From assembly GCF_030534335.1 (NCBI RefSeq), contig NZ_CP130565.1, positions 1,695,501 through 1,759,500 on the forward strand: a DNA stretch of 64,000 bases, given 5' to 3'. The stretch's first letter is position 1; every line of letters begins with the position of its first letter. The notes under the pieces were generated by a model, which was given only the letters and a program-made list of their open reading frames with translations, searched no databases and had not been told where the DNA came from. The translations under genes and the position numbers were made by a program. Positions 55,905-64,000 of the stretch are shown piece after piece. This DNA is from Marivirga harenae. Its GTDB lineage: Bacteria; Bacteroidota; Bacteroidia; Cytophagales; Cyclobacteriaceae.

Positions 55905-56705
55905 ATGAAAGAAGTACAAATTTACCCAGATAACAGAAGAAATGAGAAATTAGAAGCCTTTGATCGATTACTTACGATAATGGATCAGCTTCGGAATCTA
56001 TGCCCATGGGATAAGAAGCAAACTATTGAAAGTATTCGTCATTTGACCATTGAAGAAACCTTCGAATTATCTGATGCAATTTTAGATAATGATTTGGAAG
56101 AGATAAGGAAAGAGCTGGGTGATCTCATGCTTCATATTGTTTTTTACGCCCGAATGGCAGACGAGCAGAAAGCCTTTGACATGGCAGATGTGCTAAATGG
56201 AATATCAGATAAACTGATCAATCGTCATCCACACATTTATTCCGATGTGGAAGCAAATGATGAAAAAGCAGTCAAAGAAAATTGGGAAAAAATCAAGCTT
56301 AAGGAAAAAGGAAATAAATCTGTATTAGGTGGTGTACCCAAGTCATTACCCGCTCTAATAAAAACCATCCGCATACAGGAAAAAGCAAGAGGAGTAGGTT
56401 TTGATTGGGACAAAAAAGAACAGGTTTGGAGCAAGGTAGAAGAGGAAATGCAAGAATTCAAAGTAGAAGAAGAATCGGGCACTCTGGAAAAAGCTACTGA
56501 GGAATTCGGTGACTTAATGTTTAGTCTAATTAATTATGCTCGTTTTGCAGGGATAAACCCGGAAGAGGCCCTTGAAAAAACTAACAGGAAATTCATTAAA
56601 CGATTCAATTATTTAGAGTCAGAAAGTAAAAAAGAAGGTAAACAAATCTCGGAAATGAGCTTGGAGGAAATGGATGTTTATTGGGAGAAAGCCAAAAAGA
56701 TTTAA
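55905..56705 (+). CDS. mazG: Nucleoside triphosphate pyrophosphohydrolase MazG
   Basis: MazG hydrolyses nucleoside triphosphates to the monophosphate and PPi, limiting misincorporation. The protein of about 266 residues has two MazG domains, each with a divalent-metal motif: EETFELSDAI with EIRKELGDLM, and EEMQEFKVEE with ATEEFGDLMF. The frame opens at TTG 55836, but ATG 55905 gives the typical N-terminus. Confidence 0.94.
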   Translation: MKEVQIYPDNRRNEKLEAFDRLLTIMDQLRNLCPWDKKQTIESIRHLTIEETFELSDAILDNDLEEIRKELGDLMLHIVFYARMADEQKAFDMADVLNGISDKLINRHPHIYSDVEANDEKAVKENWEKIKLKEKGNKSVLGGVPKSLPALIKTIRIQEKARGVGFDWDKKEQVWSKVEEEMQEFKVEEESGTLEKATEEFGDLMFSLINYARFAGINPEEALEKTNRKFIKRFNYLESESKKEGKQISEMSLEEMDVYWEKAKKI

Positions 56706-56800
56706 ACTTAATTCTAATTTCCTTATACTTAATGCAAGTGTCTTGCGTTAGAACCATAGGTGTATGGATAATCATGTTTAACCTTAAATGATTATTCACT

Positions 56801-57487
56801 ATGGAACATTTCAAAAATGCAACTCGAAAATTGTACGCTAAACGTCCCTTATTCTTTAATATAGGATTAGTTGTAGCAATTACCCTTTGTTTTATTGCCT
56901 TTGAATTCAAGGTGTTTATAACTGAAGAAGAGAAAGTGGATTTTCCTGTAGAAGAGCCGCTAGTCTTCTTAAATGATGATGTAATTCGTACTTCCCAACC
57001 CCCTAAACCCAAGCCACCAAAATTGCCTGAACCTAAAGGGGATGTAAATATAGTGGAGGTAAAGGAGTTGCCTAAGCAAGACCAGCAAAAAGAAAAGATT
57101 GAGATCAAAGATTTATTCGATCCTGGTGATGACTTCGAAATTCCAGAAGAAAAAGTAGAAGATAACAGTGTTCATGGTAATTTTGGACTAGAGGTAAAGC
57201 CTAAATATTATGGTGGCATGGATGCATTTTATGAATATGTTGGTAATGCAATTGAATATCCTTCATTTGAACAAAGAAGAAATATTGAGGGCAGGGTCGT
57301 GTTGTCATTTGTGATCGAGAAAGATGGCTCTTTATCTCAGGTGGAAGTCTTGAAAGGGGTTTCTGAAGGTATTGATAAAGAAGCCATTCGTGTTCTTGAA
57401 AATGCCCCGAAATGGGAAGCCGGAAGGCAAAGAGGGCAGGCAGTAAGAGTGAAAATGACTATTCCTATTTACTTTAAATTGAGGTGA
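56801..57487 (+). CDS. tonB: Energy transducer TonB
   Basis: The 228-residue protein has one N-terminal membrane helix (about 18-36), a Pro/Lys-rich periplasmic spacer with QPPKPKPPKLPEPK, and the C-terminal TonB domain (about 140-228, VVLSFVIEKDGSLSQVEV and AVRVKMTIPIYFKL). It could energise the two TonB receptors in this window, but no exbBD is adjacent. Confidence 0.93.
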   Translation: MEHFKNATRKLYAKRPLFFNIGLVVAITLCFIAFEFKVFITEEEKVDFPVEEPLVFLNDDVIRTSQPPKPKPPKLPEPKGDVNIVEVKELPKQDQQKEKIEIKDLFDPGDDFEIPEEKVEDNSVHGNFGLEVKPKYYGGMDAFYEYVGNAIEYPSFEQRRNIEGRVVLSFVIEKDGSLSQVEVLKGVSEGIDKEAIRVLENAPKWEAGRQRGQAVRVKMTIPIYFKLR

Positions 57488-57495
57488 TTTAAATT

Positions 57496-57528
57496 AGAAA
57501 GAAGGCCTATCAATTAGGCTTTCTTTCT
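57496..57528. terminator. Bidirectional terminator overlapping CDGSH stop
   Basis: AGAAAGAAGGCCTA pairs with TAGGCTTTCTTTCT with one mismatch. It overlaps the stop of the convergent CDGSH gene and ends the tonB gene. Confidence 0.65.
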
Positions 57529-57982
57529 ATCCTTCAAACCCAATCTTACTATGGCTGCCATCACAAAAGGGTTTATTACTTGAAGCTCCACATCTGCAAA
57601 AGGCTGTTACTTTTTCCTTTGCTTCGCTTTTTCCATCTGCGTGCTTAATTTCAATTTTACCTCTTACCATTAATGGGCCATTTTTTCTGACTTCAACTTG
57701 GGCGGAGTTAGGGCTGGCTTGGGATTCATCTTTTTTGTTTTTCCAATAACCAGAAAGGGCTCCCGAAGGACAGGTATCGACCTGTTCTTTGATATTAACA
57801 TCTGTAGCTCCCTCCAAATAAACCCATGGTTTGTCATTAGGTCGGAATACTTTTGGAAGTCCACGCCAGCATTTTTCGCTATGAATACATAGTGAAGGTT
57901 GCCATTCTACTACTAAATCATCTGTTTCATATGCTTTGATGGTCGGTTTTACTTTCATCTCAGTTTTCGTTTTATTCTTCAC
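57527..57982 (-). CDS. YjdI-CDGSH iron-sulfur protein
   Basis: The 151-residue protein has an N-terminal YjdI-type 4Fe-4S domain with CIHSEKCWRGLPKVF and TCPSGAL, and a C-terminal CDGSH domain, AFCRCGASSNKPFCDGSH, which binds a 2Fe-2S cluster with three Cys and one His. It may carry electrons or sense redox. Two start codons are possible; ATG 57982 is the outermost, ATG 57958 would also work. Confidence 0.88.
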   Translation of the reverse strand: MKNKTKTEMKVKPTIKAYETDDLVVEWQPSLCIHSEKCWRGLPKVFRPNDKPWVYLEGATDVNIKEQVDTCPSGALSGYWKNKKDESQASPNSAQVEVRKNGPLMVRGKIEIKHADGKSEAKEKVTAFCRCGASSNKPFCDGSHSKIGFEG

Positions 57983-58140
57983 ATAAGTTAATGATTTTTC
58001 AAAGAGAAAATAAAATAGCAGTATAAAAGTTTCAATCAGTTACTTTTTTGATTTGATCAATGTGATTTACCTTTTATGGAAGATATTGTGTGTCATTAAA
58101 CTAGTCCACTAAAAAGCTGTAAGTTTACACTGTAGAAAAA

Positions 58141-58683
58141 TTGGCATTGAAAAAGCAACTTATCCTCATATCGTTACTTTTTTGCCTCATAGCACCTGCT
58201 ATGGTGACCTATCTTTATCTAAACCACCAAAAGTATCAGATTAAGCGGGAAGTAAAATGGAAAATTATTGACGGGCTAGACAGATCTGAATTGGTATTAA
58301 TTCAACTCAGTAAATCCGAAGCTAAGGAAAAATTAGAATGGGAGCACTCCAAAGAATTTGAATATTTGGGAGAGATGTATGATGTAGTGGAGTTTGCTGA
58401 AACGGCAGATAGCGTAAAATATTGGTGCTGGTGGGATCATGAAGAAACAAGCTTAAATCAAAATTTAGCCGAAGTTGTCAATACTCTCTTAGGAAATCAC
58501 TCTGATAAGAAAGAGAAAGAAGGAAAACTGATTACATTTTATCAATCACTCTTTTCAGAGAAAGTATTTCAATGGAGTGCATTGCATTTCAATAGAATGT
58601 CAAATTCATCTATAGCCTACGAGTTCATTTTTGAAGATTATATCAACTCTATTCCATCCCCACCTCCTCAAATGATAGTTTAA
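58141..58683 (+). CDS. Membrane-anchored hypothetical protein
   Basis: The 180-residue protein starts at TTG (another TTG lies 6 bases later) and has a membrane helix at about 5-27, LILISLLFCLIAPAMVTYLY. The soluble part is acidic with WWDHEETS and ends SPPPQMIV. I do not recognise the family. It lies 99 bases before a heme-type TonB receptor on the same strand and might be its companion. Confidence 0.65.
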   Translation: MALKKQLILISLLFCLIAPAMVTYLYLNHQKYQIKREVKWKIIDGLDRSELVLIQLSKSEAKEKLEWEHSKEFEYLGEMYDVVEFAETADSVKYWCWWDHEETSLNQNLAEVVNTLLGNHSDKKEKEGKLITFYQSLFSEKVFQWSALHFNRMSNSSIAYEFIFEDYINSIPSPPPQMIV

Positions 58684-58782
58684 ATATTTCTTTTTGTTTT
58701 ACTGACTAACTTGGGTAGTTGTACCCTCTTATAAGCAGTACATCTTCTATTTTTTAAATTATTTATAAACTAAAAATTTTTA

Positions 58783-61188
58783 ATGAGGAATATAGTATTA
58801 CTCAGTTTATTGATAGGCAATATTGCTATGGCCTATTCTCAAACTATTACTGTTAAGGATGCACAAACTGCAGAGCCTATTGAAATGGTGAGTATCATCA
58901 GTGAGGAAATGAACGAGTTTATCAACACTAATAATAAAGGCCAAGCTGATATTTCTGCTTTAGCAGGAGCGCACAAAATTCAATTTCAAAGGCTGGGCTA
59001 TCAAATTGTAGTTTTAAGTTTTGAAGAGATTAAATCTTCAGGCTTTAATATCAAGTTAGACCCAAATAATTTCAATTTGAACGAAGTGGTGGTTTCAGCT
59101 ACCCGTTGGAGACAAAACTCAGGTGATATACCCTCTAAAGTGATTTCTATTTCTCCTAAAGAAGTGGCATTGCAAAATCCGCAAACTGCTGCTGATTTAC
59201 TGGGAGTTTCAGGAAAAGTCTATATTCAGAAAAGCCAACAAGGAGGAGGAAGTCCTATGATCAGGGGCTTTGCAACTAACCGTTTGCTCTATACTGTTGA
59301 TGGCGTCAGAATGAACAATGCGATTTTTCGTGGAGGGAACATCCAAAATGTTATTAGTCTTGATCCTTTTGCCACAGAAATTACAGAAGTTCTATTTGGC
59401 CCTGGTTCTGTTATTTATGGAAGTGATGCCATTGGCGGTGTCATGAGTTTTCAAACCTTAACTCCTGAGTTATCAGATTCAAATAGTATTCTAATTTCAG
59501 GAAAAGTAAATACTAGATATTCTTCTGCTAATAATGAGAAAACCATTCACGCTGATATTAAATATGGCTGGAATAAATGGGCTTTTGTCACCAGTGCCAG
59601 TAGATGGGATTATGACCATTTAAAACAGGGGATAACTGGCTCTGATGATTATCTGAAAACTTATTATGTAGATCGGATTGAAGGTGAGGATAGATTGGTA
59701 GAACAAGAAGATCCTTTAATCCAAAACCCTACGGCTTATACCCAAAAGAATTTCATGCAAAAAGTCAGGTTCCAGCCCAACGAAAACTGGGATTTTCAAT
59801 ATGGGTTTCATTATTCTGAAACTTCTGATTATGGGCGTTATGATCGTCATAATCGGGTTTTAGACGGGAATCCTCAATATGCAGAATGGAGATATGGCCC
59901 ACAAAAGTGGATGATGAATAATTTGAATATTACCCATTCCAAACCGTCTAAATTTTTTGATCAGATATCTATTCGCTTGGCACAACAACAATTTGAGGAA
60001 AGCAGGATAGATAGAAATTTTCAGGATGAAATCCGAAGAAACAGAGCCGAGGAAGTGGGCGCTTATTCTGCAAATCTAGATTTCATTAAGAAGATCGGAA
60101 GTAAAAGTACTGTTTTTTATGGGGCGGAATATATTTTAAACGATGTGCATTCTATTGGTATAGAAGAAAATATTAATACGGGGGAAATTAATAATTCAGG
60201 GGCAAGATATCCTGAATCCACATGGAGTTCCATAGCAGTTTATACCAATTACGAATATAAACCATCCGATAGAATCAGCTTACAAGGAGGTATTCGCTAC
60301 AATCGATTTGTATTGGATGCAACCTTTGATACTACTTTTTATGCCCTTCCATTTACGGACGCCAATATCAATAGCGGGGCCTTAACCGGTAGTTTGGGTT
60401 TGGTTTATCGCCCAGAAGAATCTTGGGCAATCAATACCAATTTCGGAACGGCTTTCCGATCACCCAATGTGGATGATATAGGGAAGGTTTTCGATTCAGA
60501 ACCTGGTGCAGTTACGATACCCAATCCCAATTTGAAGGCTGAATATGCTTATAACTGGGATATAGGAGTGGCTAAAATCTTTAATGATTTTTTGAAATTG
60601 GACCTTACGGCTTATTACACTTTGCTCAATGATGCCATGGTTCGAAGAGATTTTCAGTTAAATGGGCGGGATAGTATCGTTTTTGATGGCGTCAAGAGTA
60701 GGGTGCAGGCCATTCAAAATGCAGCGGTTGCCAATGTTTATGGACTTCAAGTGGGAATTGAACTGAAATTACCAGCAGGCTTTCAATTTTCTTCTGATTT
60801 AAATTATCAAAAGGGTGAAGAAGAACTGGATGACGGCTCTATAAGTCCATCCAGGCATGCAGCTCCTACATTTGGAACCACACGACTGAATTTCAAGTCA
60901 AATGATTTCGTATTACAGCTATATGCAAATTATCAAGCTGAACGATCTCATTCGGATTTAGCTGTAGAAGAAAGGACAAAAACTGAAATTTATGCCTTAG
61001 ATGATAATGGAAATACGTATTCTCCCGCTTGGTACACGCTTAATTTTAAAATGAGCTACCAACTTTGGGATGATTTTAATATAAACGCGGGGCTAGAAAA
61101 TATTACTGATCAAAGATATAGACCATATAGTTCTGGAATGTCGGCACCAGGAAGAAATTATATAATTTCATTGAATTTTGGATTCTAA
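58783..61188 (+). CDS. TonB-dependent heme/hemoglobin-type receptor
   Basis: The 801-residue protein has a signal peptide, a carboxypeptidase-like N-terminal domain (about 20-105), and a plug with QQGGGSPMIRGFATNRLLYT and a barrel ending SLNFGF. The segment after the plug (VISLDPFATEITEVLFGPGS) matches receptors for hemoglobin, transferrin or heme. Substrate is inferred from this pattern only. Confidence 0.88.
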   Translation: MRNIVLLSLLIGNIAMAYSQTITVKDAQTAEPIEMVSIISEEMNEFINTNNKGQADISALAGAHKIQFQRLGYQIVVLSFEEIKSSGFNIKLDPNNFNLNEVVVSATRWRQNSGDIPSKVISISPKEVALQNPQTAADLLGVSGKVYIQKSQQGGGSPMIRGFATNRLLYTVDGVRMNNAIFRGGNIQNVISLDPFATEITEVLFGPGSVIYGSDAIGGVMSFQTLTPELSDSNSILISGKVNTRYSSANNEKTIHADIKYGWNKWAFVTSASRWDYDHLKQGITGSDDYLKTYYVDRIEGEDRLVEQEDPLIQNPTAYTQKNFMQKVRFQPNENWDFQYGFHYSETSDYGRYDRHNRVLDGNPQYAEWRYGPQKWMMNNLNITHSKPSKFFDQISIRLAQQQFEESRIDRNFQDEIRRNRAEEVGAYSANLDFIKKIGSKSTVFYGAEYILNDVHSIGIEENINTGEINNSGARYPESTWSSIAVYTNYEYKPSDRISLQGGIRYNRFVLDATFDTTFYALPFTDANINSGALTGSLGLVYRPEESWAINTNFGTAFRSPNVDDIGKVFDSEPGAVTIPNPNLKAEYAYNWDIGVAKIFNDFLKLDLTAYYTLLNDAMVRRDFQLNGRDSIVFDGVKSRVQAIQNAAVANVYGLQVGIELKLPAGFQFSSDLNYQKGEEELDDGSISPSRHAAPTFGTTRLNFKSNDFVLQLYANYQAERSHSDLAVEERTKTEIYALDDNGNTYSPAWYTLNFKMSYQLWDDFNINAGLENITDQRYRPYSSGMSAPGRNYIISLNFGF

Positions 61189-61312
61189 TAATTTAGAAAA
61201 TTTCAAGGGATGAGCAATTGCTTTATCTCTTGATTCTTTTCTTTTGATTTGCCTTTTCGATTCTTATTACCAATCATTCTTTGTAATTTTGCATCTTCAT
61301 TGAGAAATCTAT

Positions 61313-62895
61313 ATGAATAAGTTAGAACAAGAGATAAGTAAGCGAAGAACCTTCGGTATTATTGCCCACCCAGATGCTGGGAAAACAACTTTAACTGAAA
61401 AACTTTTACTTTTTGGTGGTGCCATAAATAAAGCTGGGCCGTAAAGTCTAATAAAATAGATACGGCTACCAAATCCGATTGGATGGAAATTGAGAAACAG
61501 AGAGGTATTTCTGTAGCCACTTCGGTAATGGGGTTTGAATATAAAGACATAAAAATCAACTTACTAGATACGCCTGGCCACCAAGATTTTGCTGAAGATA
61601 CGTACAGAACTTTAACTGCCGTGGATAGCGTGGTGATGGTGATAGATTGTGTAAAAGGGGTTGAGCAGCAAACAGAGAAGCTCATGGAAGTTTGCCGGAT
61701 GCGAAATACTCCCGTGATTTGTTTTATCAATAAACTAGATAGGGAAGGAAGAGATCCTTATGACTTGCTCGATGAAATTGAGGAAAAATTAGACATTCAA
61801 GTTAGACCTCTGACATGGCCGATAGGAATGGGGAAATCCTTCAAAGGCGTTTATAATTTGTTCAGTAAAAATTTATTGATTTTCAAACCTAGCAAGCAGC
61901 AATTGACTGCAGAAGGTATTGAAATAAAAGATCTAAGCGATGAGAACCTGAATAAAAATGTTGGGGATTCTTTGGCAGATCAGCTGAGAGAAGATGTAGA
62001 ATTAATTGAAGGCGTTTATCCTGAATTGAATAAAGAAGAATATCTATCGGGAAAAGTAGCTCCAGTATTTTTCGGCTCTGCCATTAATAGTTTTGGGGTA
62101 AAGGAAATGTTGGATACTTTTATTAATATTTCTCCAGCTCCTAAAGAAAGGGCCACAGAGGACAGAATTATTAAACCTAATGAAGATAAGTTCTCTGGCT
62201 TTGTATTTAAGATTCACGCCAATATGGATCCTAAACACAGAAATAGAATTGCTTTCGTTCGTATTTGTTCCGGGAAATTCCAAAGGGGTAGTAGCTATTT
62301 AAATGTTAGACACGATAAGAAATTCCGATTCTCCAATGCCACTGCTTTTATGGCACAAGATAAAGAAACCGTAGATGAGGCTTTTCCTGGGGATATTGTA
62401 GGTTTGTTTGATACTGGAAACCTGAAAATTGGTGATACCTTATCAGAAGGCGAGAAAGGGGTTTACAAAGGAATTCCATCCTTCTCTCCTGAAATCTTCA
62501 AAGAAGTAATCAATAAGGATGCAATGAAAACTAAACAATTGGATAAAGGCCTAACTCAGTTGATGGATGAAGGAGTGGCACAATTGTTTACTTTTGAAAT
62601 GGGAGCGAGAAAAGTAGTAGGTGTTGTAGGTAATCTTCAGTTTGAGGTAATTCAACACCGATTAAAAAATGAATATGGCGCTTCCTGTGAATTTGCTCCT
62701 ATGAATTTATACAAAGCTTGTTGGTTCAGTAGTACTGATAAGAAGAAATTAGATGAATTTGTAAAGTCTAAATATCGACATATTGCCAAAGACAAAGATG
62801 GGAAAATGGTGTTTATGGCGGAAACTAAAGCTTGGCTTCAAATGGTTCAAGATAATTTCCCTGAAATAGAATTTCATTTTCAGTCTGAATTTTAA
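61313..62895 (+). pseudogene. prfC: Peptide chain release factor 3, frameshifted
   Basis: The gene has a frameshift at 61436-61438. The first frame gives the GTPase G1 motif [15 protein letters not shown] and then stops at TAA 61442-61444; the second carries DTPGHQDF, INKLDREGRD and the rest. One added G (GCT GGG GCC GTA) would restore a 527-residue RF3, the normal length. RF3 recycles RF1/RF2 after termination. The break has the same GGGGCC context as the one in ypdA. Confidence 0.88.
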
Positions 62896-62920
62896 ATTTA
62901 AAAAATTAGCGTTTTCACCT

Positions 62921-63616
62921 ATGACTTATCAAGATTTTTTACAGATTGTAATGTATGAAGATAATCACCTATTGGTGGTAAATAAACCTTCAGGGATGTT
63001 GGTGCAAGGTGACCAAACTGGTGATACTCCAATTTCAGAACATGCTAAAGAATACATTGCAAAAAAGTATGATAAGCAAGGAAAAGTATTTTGTGGAACT
63101 CCTCACCGAATTGATAGGCCAGTAAGCGGAACATTGGTTTTAGCCAGGACTTCCAAAGCATTAGAAAGAGTTTCGAAATTGTTTCATGATGGGAAGGTAG
63201 ACAAAACTTACTGGGCTATAACAGAAAAAAGACCGCCAAAAACAGAGGATACAATTACACATTGGCTAAAGAAAGATTCCAATAAAAACCTAACTCATGC
63301 ACACCTGAGCGATAAAAAAGGAGGTCTAAAATCTACCTTATCCTATAGATTAGTTCGTGCTTTAGGGGACAGAAATTTAATTGAAGTAAAACCTCACACA
63401 GGTCGTCCACATCAAATCAGAGTGCAATTGGCCAGAATTGGATGTCCAATTATTGGAGATGTAAAGTATGGGTTCCCTAAACCAACCAAAGACGGTTCTA
63501 TTGCATTGCATGCAAGAGCAATTAGCTTCGAACACCCTGTTAAGAAAGAACCTTTTAATGTGGTAAGTCCTATTCCAAAAGCCTTTGTGTGGTCTTTTTT
63601 CGAAGATGTGATCTAG
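62921..63616 (+). CDS. RluA family pseudouridine synthase
   Basis: The 231-residue protein makes pseudouridine in RNA. The catalytic Asp is in HRIDRPVSGTLVLARTSKA. Further motifs are KTYWAITE and KPHTGRPHQIRVQLARIGCP. It has no S4 domain and is shorter than RluA, so its RNA target cannot be assigned. It follows prfC after 25 bases and may be co-transcribed with it. Confidence 0.9.
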   Translation: MTYQDFLQIVMYEDNHLLVVNKPSGMLVQGDQTGDTPISEHAKEYIAKKYDKQGKVFCGTPHRIDRPVSGTLVLARTSKALERVSKLFHDGKVDKTYWAITEKRPPKTEDTITHWLKKDSNKNLTHAHLSDKKGGLKSTLSYRLVRALGDRNLIEVKPHTGRPHQIRVQLARIGCPIIGDVKYGFPKPTKDGSIALHARAISFEHPVKKEPFNVVSPIPKAFVWSFFEDVI

Positions 63617-63705
63617 TTCTTAAGAGGGGTGATTTTACCATTGATGTAATTACCATTGTATTCATGTTTGTTTTTTCTGAATTTCAATTAATATAAATTG
63701 TAATT

Positions 63706-64000
63706 ATGAAAAACATACTTCTAGTCTGTTTTGCACTGTTCATCTCGTGTAATGCTTTAGCCCAAAATCATCAGAAAGATTCTATCGCCATAGCTGAGAT
63801 TATTCATAATATTTTTGATGGAATGCGAGAATCAGACACTTCCAAAATGGCTCCATATATGCACCAAAATGTGAAAATGCAGAGCCTAAGCGTAGATGGT
63901 AAGGGAAATAAAGTCAGTCCATTAAATGGCGCTTCCGGATGGTTAGATGCAGTAGCAAACAACAAAGGCGAAATGTGGGATGAGCAAATTGAGAATTTAA
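63706..64000 (+). CDS. Secreted protein, NTF2/SnoaL-like (3'-truncated)
   Basis: The gene starts at 63706 with a signal peptide (ISCNALAQ) and runs off the window. The visible part, IHNIFDGMRESDTSKMAPYM, fits the start of an NTF2-like (SnoaL or DUF4440) domain. The lipobox-like ISCN is possible but the AQ cleavage is more likely. Confidence 0.7.
   Translation, partial: MKNILLVCFALFISCNALAQNHQKDSIAIAEIIHNIFDGMRESDTSKMAPYMHQNVKMQSLSVDGKGNKVSPLNGASGWLDAVANNKGEMWDEQIENL

Noticed and set aside
58141-58683. Possible frameshift or missing start in the TTG-started membrane gene
   Set aside because: The frame begins right at a membrane anchor, and no upstream homologous segment is visible in other frames, so a TTG start is sufficient.
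1-64000. tRNA, rRNA and prophage or insertion-sequence genes
   Set aside because: No cloverleaf-like segments with T-loop sequence, no rRNA-like stretches and no transposase or phage structural genes were seen by eye; short RNAs could be missed without a covariance search.

Overview
The window is an ordinary, gene-dense, AT-rich chromosomal stretch of a Bacteroidota bacterium, most likely a marine Cytophagales (Marivirga-like) organism. The taxonomic call is an inference. It rests on many short-lipobox lipoproteins, two TonB-dependent receptors with N-terminal carboxypeptidase-like domains plus a TonB protein, bacillithiol redox proteins (YpdA, YtxJ), a Rho factor with a long charged insertion, a fused branched-chain 2-oxoacid dehydrogenase E1, and candidate TAnnTTTG promoter boxes. 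I saw no rRNA, tRNA, CRISPR array, prophage or intact insertion sequence.

Layout. 1-10.7 kb: truncated M28 peptidase, glycosyltransferase, frameshifted ypdA, serS, then rho-corA, an RsmI-like methyltransferase, metK and a membrane-anchored GyrI-like protein. 10.7-16.5 kb: amt, rlmN, an FNR-type regulator, a tiny membrane protein and a five-repeat CHRD lipoprotein. 16.9-25.8 kb: the most coherent metabolic block, a kynurenine catabolic cluster (kmo, kynU, ACMSD, 3-hydroxyanthranilate dioxygenase on minus; SDR and aminomuconate-semialdehyde dehydrogenase on plus), with ogt inserted and translationally overlapped. 25.8-36.3 kb: housekeeping and hypothetical genes, including tpx, an NSS transporter followed by an unannotated 36-residue MetS-like subunit in an ATGA overlap, a degenerate arginase-fold protein, a decayed GxxExxY gene, mnmD, ispF and an M16 protease. 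36.4-46 kb: fused E1, a DNDKLM-repeat secreted protein, YtxJ, OsmC, lipA, and a tight operon of GNAT-nitrilase, small protein, threonine aldolase and apt. 46-64 kb: MoxR, a lipoprotein followed by a TonB receptor, a beta-propeller lipoprotein, MscS, ppa, DUF2807, mazG, tonB, a CDGSH protein, a heme-type TonB receptor, frameshifted prfC, an RluA-type synthase and a truncated secreted protein.

How it fits together. The kynurenine block would turn kynurenine into 3-hydroxyanthranilate, open the ring, decarboxylate and oxidise toward 2-aminomuconate. ACMSD plus the dehydrogenase point to catabolism rather than NAD synthesis. Tryptophan dioxygenase, formamidase and 2-aminomuconate deaminase are not visible. 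YpdA, YtxJ and OsmC suggest a thiol-redox theme, and metK lies beside a SAM-dependent methyltransferase.

Unusual items: two conserved genes (ypdA and prfC) carry the same inferred one-G loss (GGGGCC to GGGCC); the GxxExxY remnant; two inverted-repeat elements and one nested-hairpin leader; the CHRD tandem array with two nearly identical units; and the DNDKLM repeat protein, which resembles no family I know. I did not find a clearly new defence or mobile system.
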